Source of the DNA: Micavibrio aeruginosavorus
GTDB taxonomy: Bacteria; Pseudomonadota; Alphaproteobacteria; Micavibrionales; Micavibrionaceae
Assembly (NCBI GenBank): GCA_003240795.1
Contig: QFNK01000051.1
Location: forward strand, 1 to 9,373
Length of the DNA stretch: 9,373 nucleotides
Direction of reading: 5' to 3'
Shown here: positions 4,786-9,373 of the stretch, piece after piece
How positions within the stretch are numbered: the stretch's first letter is position 1
Layout: every line of letters starts with the position of its first letter
Position numbers and translations under genes: made by a program
The notes under the pieces: generated by a model
Database searches by the model: none
What the model was told of the DNA's origin: nothing
The model's input: only the letters and a program-made list of their open reading frames with translations

Positions 4786-6771
4786 TTAATACGGCGCTGC
4801 CGCCGCCGTGACCAAGTCTTCGATTGCCACATCGACATTGATCACGCTCTGCGCGTCGGAGCCGAGCCTGCGGATCGCGACATTGCGCTCTTCCGCCTCA
4901 CGTTTTCCGACAACGAACAGGTACGGCACTTTCTGCAGCGAATGATCGCGGACCTTGTAGTTGATCTTCTCGTTGCGGATATCAAGCTCGGCACGGATGC
5001 CTTTCGCGCGGAGTTCGCGCAGCACTTCCTGCCCGTAGCCGTCGGCTTCCGACGTGATTGTCGCAACAACGCACTGCACGGGCGCAAGCCAGAGCGGCAG
5101 CTTGCCCGCATAGTTTTCAATCATAATGCCGATCCAGCGTTCGATGGAACCGAGGATGGCACGGTGCAGCATGACGGGACGCTGGCGGGAGCCGTCCTCC
5201 GCCGTGTAAAGCGCATCGAGACGTTCGGGCAGGTTGAAGTCGAGCTGGAGCGTACCGCAGCCCCATTCGCGGCCGATCGCGTCACGGATGATGAACGCCA
5301 GTTTCGGTCCGTAGAACGCACCATCGCCCGGCGATATTTCGTATTCCATGCCGAGTTTTTCAAGCGCCTGCTGCAGACCCGCTTCCGCCTTGTCCCACAG
5401 CGCGTCCGAGCCGATGCGGTTTTCCGGACGCGTTTCAAGCTTTACGATGTAATTGTCGAAACCGAGATCCTTGTAAATCGCCTTCGTCAGTTCGCAGAAC
5501 TTGATGGATTCTTCCAGAATCTGGTCTTCGCGGCAGAAGATATGCGCGTCGTCCTGCGTAAACTGGCGCACGCGCATCAGTCCGTGCAGCGCGCCGTGCG
5601 CTTCGTTTCTGTGACAGCAGCCAAATTCCGCAAGGCGCAGCGGCAGGTCGCGGTAAGACTTGATCCCCTGTTTGAAAATCTGCACGTGCGCGGGGCAGTT
5701 CATCGGTTTCAGCGCGAGGAGATGGTCGAACGCCTTGTCGGAGACGATCGGCTTGCCTTCCTCCAGTGAAGGAATCTCGTCCGGCACGATGAACATGCCG
5801 TCGCGGTATTTCTGCCAGTGACCAGACGCTTCCCAGAAACGCTTGTCCATCAGTTGCGGCGTGCGGACTTCCTTGTACCCGCCATCGCGCAGGCGGCGGC
5901 GCATATAGCTTTCCAGCGCGACCCAGATGGTCCAGCCTTTCGGGTGCCAGAACACGCTTCCCTGCGCCTCGTCCTGCATATGGAACAGTTCCAGCTCCTT
6001 GCCGATCTTGCGGTGGTCGCGTTTTTCCGCTTCCTCGATCTGCGTCAGGTAATCTTTCAGCTCCTGCTCGTTGCGCCACGCCGTGCCGTAAATACGCGTC
6101 AGCTGCGCTTTCGAGGAATCGCCGCGCCAATAGGCACCGGCAACCTTCATCAGTTTGAACGCCGTGCCGACATGCTTGGTGGACGGCATGTGCGGGCCGC
6201 GGCAGAGGTCAAGCCAGTCGCCCTGACGGTAGATCTTTATGCTTTCCGTTTCCGGCAGGTCTTGAATAAGCTCGGCCTTGAAATTCTCGCCCTTGTTTTT
6301 GAAGTACGCAATGGCCTCGTTGCGGTCCCAAACTTCACGCGTGAACGCGCTTCCGCGCTCGACGATCTTTTTCATTTCCTTTTCAATCGCCGCGAAATCT
6401 TCCGTCGAGAAAGGCTCGTTGCGGAAAAAGTCATAATAGAAACCGTTTTCGATGTTCGGGCCGATCGTCACCTGTGTGCCGGGGAACAGCGTTTGCACCG
6501 CCTCGGCCAGAACGTGGGCGCAGTCATGGCGGATCAGGCCGAGCGCCTCGGCATCCTCGCGTTTGACCAGCGCCAGGCTGACATCGCGCTCGATCGGCAG
6601 GGACAGGTCGGCCAGCTCGCCGTCTATCTTTGCCGCGATCACGGCCTTCGCGAGGCTCTTTGAGATGCTTTCCGCCACTTCCATTGCCGACGTGCCAGCC
6701 GTGTACGTGCGTTTCGCACCATCGGGCAGGGTTACGGTAATGTCGTTGGAAGCGCGCGCTGCGTCGGCCAT
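4786..6771 (-). CDS. thrS: Threonyl-tRNA synthetase
   Basis: ThrRS charges tRNA-Thr with threonine using ATP in the cytoplasm and deacylates mischarged Ser-tRNA-Thr. The 661 residues are slightly longer than the E. coli enzyme (642). Domains in order: TGS (about 10-75), second editing domain with H82-x3-H86 and C190...H194, class II catalytic core (about 270-560), and C-terminal anticodon-binding domain (about 563-655). Motif 2 is FGCCHRNE with R388; motif 3 is in HRAILGSIERW. The zinc ligands C359, H410 and H536 match E. coli C334, H385 and H511 at a constant offset of 25, so catalysis and editing both look intact. AGAGGA lies a few nt before the ATG, supporting this start. It reads toward infC, the usual thrS-infC order, but the opposite-strand small gene lies between. 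No T-box or other leader element is evident. Confidence 0.98.
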   Translation of the reverse strand: MADAARASNDITVTLPDGAKRTYTAGTSAMEVAESISKSLAKAVIAAKIDGELADLSLPIERDVSLALVKREDAEALGLIRHDCAHVLAEAVQTLFPGTQVTIGPNIENGFYYDFFRNEPFSTEDFAAIEKEMKKIVERGSAFTREVWDRNEAIAYFKNKGENFKAELIQDLPETESIKIYRQGDWLDLCRGPHMPSTKHVGTAFKLMKVAGAYWRGDSSKAQLTRIYGTAWRNEQELKDYLTQIEEAEKRDHRKIGKELELFHMQDEAQGSVFWHPKGWTIWVALESYMRRRLRDGGYKEVRTPQLMDKRFWEASGHWQKYRDGMFIVPDEIPSLEEGKPIVSDKAFDHLLALKPMNCPAHVQIFKQGIKSYRDLPLRLAEFGCCHRNEAHGALHGLMRVRQFTQDDAHIFCREDQILEESIKFCELTKAIYKDLGFDNYIVKLETRPENRIGSDALWDKAEAGLQQALEKLGMEYEISPGDGAFYGPKLAFIIRDAIGREWGCGTLQLDFNLPERLDALYTAEDGSRQRPVMLHRAILGSIERWIGIMIENYAGKLPLWLAPVQCVVATITSEADGYGQEVLRELRAKGIRAELDIRNEKINYKVRDHSLQKVPYLFVVGKREAEERNVAIRRLGSDAQSVINVDVAIEDLVTAAAAPY

Positions 6772-6911
6772 AATGATCCTCTGTTGTGCCTTAAATGATT
6801 AACGTTATTAAGCTTTATCCCATGACAAGCGCGGATGTCGAGGGTTTTGGCGGAAAATATACTTTGGAAACAATGATTGCATATATTTTCATAATATTGT
6901 AAAACACGCAT
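6772..6911. promoter_or_regulatory. AT-rich divergent promoter region, thrS / methyltransferase
   Basis: This 140-bp gap separates divergent thrS and the first methyltransferase gene, so it should carry promoters in both directions. Toward thrS, the minus strand has TTGTCA near 6826-6821 (5/6 match to -35), but only a weak -10 (TAACGT) at short spacing. Toward the methyltransferase, an AT-rich stretch at 6881-6900 contains CATAAT (6890-6895) and TATATT, with TTGGAA at 6864-6869 at a longer than ideal spacing. No operator or riboswitch stands out. Confidence 0.45.
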
Positions 6912-7544
6912 ATGAGTTTTAATTTTACCCAAGCTGAATTCGATATCTGGGCGCCCACATACGATGAGGACGCGGAAGGCAGGACGGGCTGGTCTGCGCA
7001 TTTGCAGGTCGCGGAAACCGTGGCGAAATACGCCCCCGCAAGCCCCGGGCATGTTATCGACCTCGGCACCGGCACGGGCCTTCTCCTGCCGCATTTGAAA
7101 AGCCAGTTTCAAAGTGCCGCGCTCACAGGCATAGACCTGTCTGAAAACATGCTGGAACAATGCCGCGCGAAAAATCTCGCCGACACGCTCGTCCAATACG
7201 ATCTGAGCAAACAGCAATGGCCGTTCCCTGAAAACAGCGCGCAGGTCGTCACCTCTTCCGGCGTTCTGGAATTCATCCGCCATGAGCAGCCTTTCGTGAA
7301 AAACGCCTGTGCCTTGTTGCAGGAAGGCGGCATTGCCGTCGTGACGTATCAGCCCCCCTCACCGGGCAAAAAAGGCCCGATCGGCGCGTCCCCTTCTTTC
7401 AGCAAGCCCCATTACGCCATGAAGGACGCGTTTCAGGCCTGCGGGATGGAAGTGCTGGAGCAGTCGGAATTCAATGCCTATAGAAATTATGGCGTGCCTG
7501 TCATGTATGGCCTGATCGCCGCGCGAAAGCCCGGTTGCGTTTGA
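6912..7544 (+). CDS. Class I SAM-dependent methyltransferase, first of tandem pair
   Basis: This 210-residue protein carries the Rossmann methyltransferase fold. The WAPTYDED segment near residue 14 resembles the N-terminus of the methyltransferase-like 27 / BioC-like group. Motif I is VIDLGTGTGLL (about residue 49), the acidic ribose-binding loop is LTGIDLSENML (about 75), and a later LLQEGGIAVVTYQPP strand matches motif III. The substrate cannot be told from sequence: the C-terminal third, which usually sets specificity, matches nothing I recognise. There is no signal peptide, so it should be cytoplasmic. It begins in an AT-rich region without a clear Shine-Dalgarno, and 24 bp separate its stop from the next, related gene. 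Family assignment is firm; a metabolic role such as quinone, biotin or small-molecule methylation is not supported beyond the fold. Confidence 0.88.
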   Translation: MSFNFTQAEFDIWAPTYDEDAEGRTGWSAHLQVAETVAKYAPASPGHVIDLGTGTGLLLPHLKSQFQSAALTGIDLSENMLEQCRAKNLADTLVQYDLSKQQWPFPENSAQVVTSSGVLEFIRHEQPFVKNACALLQEGGIAVVTYQPPSPGKKGPIGASPSFSKPHYAMKDAFQACGMEVLEQSEFNAYRNYGVPVMYGLIAARKPGCV

Positions 7545-7568
7545 TGATTGTTGCGCTAAACTGAACGC

Positions 7569-8252
7569 ATGTTGCGTTTCGTTTACAATTTTTATCAGCG
7601 TGTTGCCGCAAAACGTATGTTTGCGCACTGGGCGCCGATTTACGAGGACGGGGTCGCCGAAAACGCCTACAGCGCCGCAGATGAAGTGGCCAAATCGGTC
7701 ATCAAGCATCTGGCCCTTCACAGCGACACAAACGCGGAAATAACCGTCGCGGATATCGGCATCGGCACAGGCCTGCTGGCGCAGCAGATTTACGATTCCC
7801 TCCCCTGCAAAATCACAGGCATAGATTTTTCCGAAGACATGATGGCGTCCTGCGCCGGGCGGGATATTACGGAGCTACTTATCAAATGCGACGCCGGACA
7901 AGACCATTGGCCGCTAACCGACGGCGCGTTCCGCGTTGTGATGAGCGCGGGATTGGTCGAATATCTGACGCCGGAAATGCTGCAGCATTTTATCAGCGAA
8001 AGCACCCGCGTACTGCAGCAAAACGGCTTCGTGGTTTTCACCTACATTCCCAACAACAACGACAGCAAAATCGTCTGGTGGCATGGCTATTCCGGCAGCT
8101 ATCTTAGCTGCTCCTACAAGCCGGAATATATGGAGCACCTGATCGCGAAGAACGGTCTGGAGATCATAGAACACAGCCTGCCCTTCAAGGGATGCGTGTT
8201 CGGCGACGGCTCGTCCTACGAATACCGCCTGATAACGGCGAAAAAGAAATAA
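7569..8252 (+). CDS. Class I SAM-dependent methyltransferase, second of tandem pair
   Basis: This 227-residue protein is a second Rossmann methyltransferase, visibly related to its upstream neighbour. WAPIYEDG, VADIGIGTGLL, ITGIDFSEDMM, the HWPLTDGAFRVVMSAGLVEYL segment and the LQQNGFVVFTYIP strand align in the same order with the first protein. It differs by a basic, aromatic N-terminal extension of about 16 residues (MLRFVYNFYQRVAAKR) before the aligned region. An internal ATG at 7617 would remove exactly this extension. Neither start has a convincing Shine-Dalgarno; I keep the longer one. The C-terminal third contains WWHGYSG and several cysteines that are absent from the neighbour, so substrate or partner may have diverged. 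The 24-bp gap and the terminator right after the stop suggest a two-gene operon. The substrate is unknown. Confidence 0.86.
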   Translation: MLRFVYNFYQRVAAKRMFAHWAPIYEDGVAENAYSAADEVAKSVIKHLALHSDTNAEITVADIGIGTGLLAQQIYDSLPCKITGIDFSEDMMASCAGRDITELLIKCDAGQDHWPLTDGAFRVVMSAGLVEYLTPEMLQHFISESTRVLQQNGFVVFTYIPNNNDSKIVWWHGYSGSYLSCSYKPEYMEHLIAKNGLEIIEHSLPFKGCVFGDGSSYEYRLITAKKK

Positions 8253-8280
8253 AAAAGCCCGCGATGTGCGGGCCTTTTTC
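8251..8280. terminator. Bidirectional terminator between methyltransferase pair and hlyD-like gene
   Basis: GCCCGC (8257-8262) and GCGGGC (8268-8273) form a 6-bp GC stem with a 5-nt GATGT loop. A six-A run precedes it and CTTTTT follows, so it can terminate transcription on either strand. It overlaps the methyltransferase stop codon and lies 23 bp from the end of the convergent HlyD-type gene. Confidence 0.87.
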
Positions 8281-8302
8281 ATTTCATTATGCTGCAGCTG
8301 TA

Positions 8303-9373
8303 TCACCGCTCGTTCATCGAATTTGAAACGGTCTTCACGAACGGTTTCAGGACATATTCCATCACGGTTTTCTCACCCGTCAGGATGTCGACAGTCGCGA
8401 CCATCCCCGGAATGATCGGCAGAACCTCGCCTTTGCGTTTCAGGGCATTTTCCGTTGTCAGGACGCGCACATGATAAAAGCTCTCGCCCTTCTCGTCCGT
8501 TACGGCGTCCGGCGAAATGCCGACGACCTTGCCCGGCAATCCGCCGTAGATGGAGAAGTCATAGGCGCTGATTTTCACCATGGCCGGCTGATCGGGATAG
8601 AGGAAGGCGATATCCTTCGGCTTGATGCGCGCCTCGACCAGAAGCTGGTCGTCCTTCGGCACGATCTCGATAAAGTCCTGCCCCGGCTGTACAACACCGC
8701 CTTGCGTGTAAACCTTCACGTCCTTGACGTAACCGTTTACGGGAGACTTGATCTCCGTGCGGTCTTTCCGGTCGGTCAGGCTTACGAGGCCCTTTTCGAT
8801 GGCCGTCATTTCGACCATCTTCGCGGACAGTTCCAGCTGGGCTGTCGCACGTGCGGCGGATTCAACGTCGCGGATACGGGCATCGGCCTCCGCAATCGCG
8901 GAACGCGCGCGCGGGATGGCGGAATTGATGCTATTCAGCTCCGTCTGCTTTTCCTTGATAGTGCGCTCGATCTGCAGCAATTCCATTTTCGGGGCGGAGC
9001 CGCGGGCGACCAGAGGCTCGACCATCCCCTTTTCTTCACGTGCAAGGGCAACCTGCCCGTTCAAGTCGCCGGACTTGATCTGAAGCTCGCTGAGCTCCTG
9101 GCTGCGCTGGCTCTTTTGCTGCTGTAGGATGATTGTCTGCGAATTGATCTGGTCGCGGTTAGTGCGGTAGGCGTTCATCTCTTCCGTCACGGCGCGCGGC
9201 GCTTTCTCCATGACCTCTTTCGGGAAGTCGGGGGTCTTGCCTTCCACTTCCGCCTGAAGACGCGCAATAGCGGCCTGAAGGCCCAGATAGCGTGCCTCGT
9301 TGGAGTCGAGATCGGACGATGCCGCAACATCGCGCAGACGGGCGACAGTCTGCCCCGCCTTGACTTCGTCGCC
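8303..9373 (-). CDS. HlyD-family type I secretion membrane fusion protein, 5'-truncated by window edge
   Basis: This is the periplasmic adaptor of a type I secretion system, which links an inner-membrane ABC exporter to an outer-membrane TolC-type channel. The frame is open to the window's right edge, giving 356 residues; the Met at 9247 is internal. It enters at GDEVKAGQTVARL, the first half of the lipoyl (biotinyl-like) domain. A long charged, Q- and E-rich coiled-coil hairpin follows, with RARSAIAEADARIRDVE on the returning arm. The second lipoyl half is IKSPVNGYVKDVKVYTQGG, followed by the beta-barrel region (VEARIKPKDIAFLYPDQPA) and the typical C-terminus ending in PGMVATVDILTGEKTVMEYVLKPF. 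The missing N-terminus should hold the cytoplasmic tail and single membrane helix. The ABC transporter (PrtD/HlyB-like) would be expected upstream on the minus strand, outside the window. The exported substrate cannot be inferred. The assignment to the type I secretion branch rather than the EmrA or AcrA branches rests on the C-terminal sequence. Confidence 0.92.
   Translation of the reverse strand, partial: GDEVKAGQTVARLRDVAASSDLDSNEARYLGLQAAIARLQAEVEGKTPDFPKEVMEKAPRAVTEEMNAYRTNRDQINSQTIILQQQKSQRSQELSELQIKSGDLNGQVALAREEKGMVEPLVARGSAPKMELLQIERTIKEKQTELNSINSAIPRARSAIAEADARIRDVESAARATAQLELSAKMVEMTAIEKGLVSLTDRKDRTEIKSPVNGYVKDVKVYTQGGVVQPGQDFIEIVPKDDQLLVEARIKPKDIAFLYPDQPAMVKISAYDFSIYGGLPGKVVGISPDAVTDEKGESFYHVRVLTTENALKRKGEVLPIIPGMVATVDILTGEKTVMEYVLKPFVKTVSNSMNER

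Noticed and set aside
5435..6130. 231-codon minus-strand frame within thrS
   Set aside because: It overlaps thrS out of frame on the same strand, and its translation is low-complexity Arg/Ala/Gly.
4942..6663. Two long plus-strand open frames (275 and 281 codons) opposite thrS
   Set aside because: They are antisense shadows of a clear thrS. Their sequences are Arg/Leu/Val-rich with no recognisable domain, and the open frames follow from GC-rich codon bias.
8471..9127. 218-codon plus-strand open frame
   Set aside because: It lies entirely antisense to the HlyD-type coding region and shows no family motif.
1..9373. Mobile element, CRISPR array, tRNA or defence system
   Set aside because: No repeat-spacer pattern, transposase, integrase, tRNA-like fold or known defence-gene combination was found. 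AddAB and methyltransferases alone do not make a defence island, and the methyltransferases lack DNA-methylase motifs such as NPPY or DPPY.

Overview
The window looks like ordinary chromosome from an alphaproteobacterium of moderate-to-high GC. The reasons are the addA-trxA linkage, the sequence style of AddA, IF-3 and ThrS, and the HlyD-type secretion adaptor. A Micavibrio-like or rhodospirillal-type lineage is only a guess. There is no sign of a phage, insertion sequence, CRISPR array, tRNA or rRNA.

Layout. (1) Bases 1-3163, plus strand: most of addA, the helicase-nuclease subunit of the AddAB double-strand-break repair enzyme, with its 5' end (including Walker A) outside the window. (2) 3250-3567, plus: trxA, thioredoxin. 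A strong hairpin that can act on both strands separates it from (3) infC, minus strand, 3636-4232. IF-3 is read from a rare AUA start codon, 39 codons upstream of the first AUG. (4) 4233-4384: a compact region with two hairpins and candidate promoters in both directions. (5) 4385-4783, plus: a small, unrecognised, probably membrane-anchored or exported protein lying between infC and thrS. (6) 4786-6771, minus: thrS, complete, with both editing and zinc-binding residues present. (7) 6772-6911: AT-rich divergent intergenic region. (8) 6912-8252, plus: two tandem, clearly related class I SAM-dependent methyltransferases, closed by a bidirectional terminator. (9) 8303-9373, minus: the C-terminal part of a HlyD-family type I secretion membrane fusion protein that runs off the right edge.

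How the genes relate: addA-trxA is one probable co-directional unit. thrS and infC keep their familiar proximity and strand, but about 550 bp and an opposite-strand gene now separate them, so infC probably has its own promoter and leader. The methyltransferase pair looks like a tandem duplication and probably a two-gene unit.

No convincing new multi-gene system is visible. The points most worth following up are the infC start and leader, the tandem methyltransferases, the orphan small protein, the abrupt change in GTAC/GTA use inside addA, and a canonical A-AAA-AAG slippery site in the linker of AddA.
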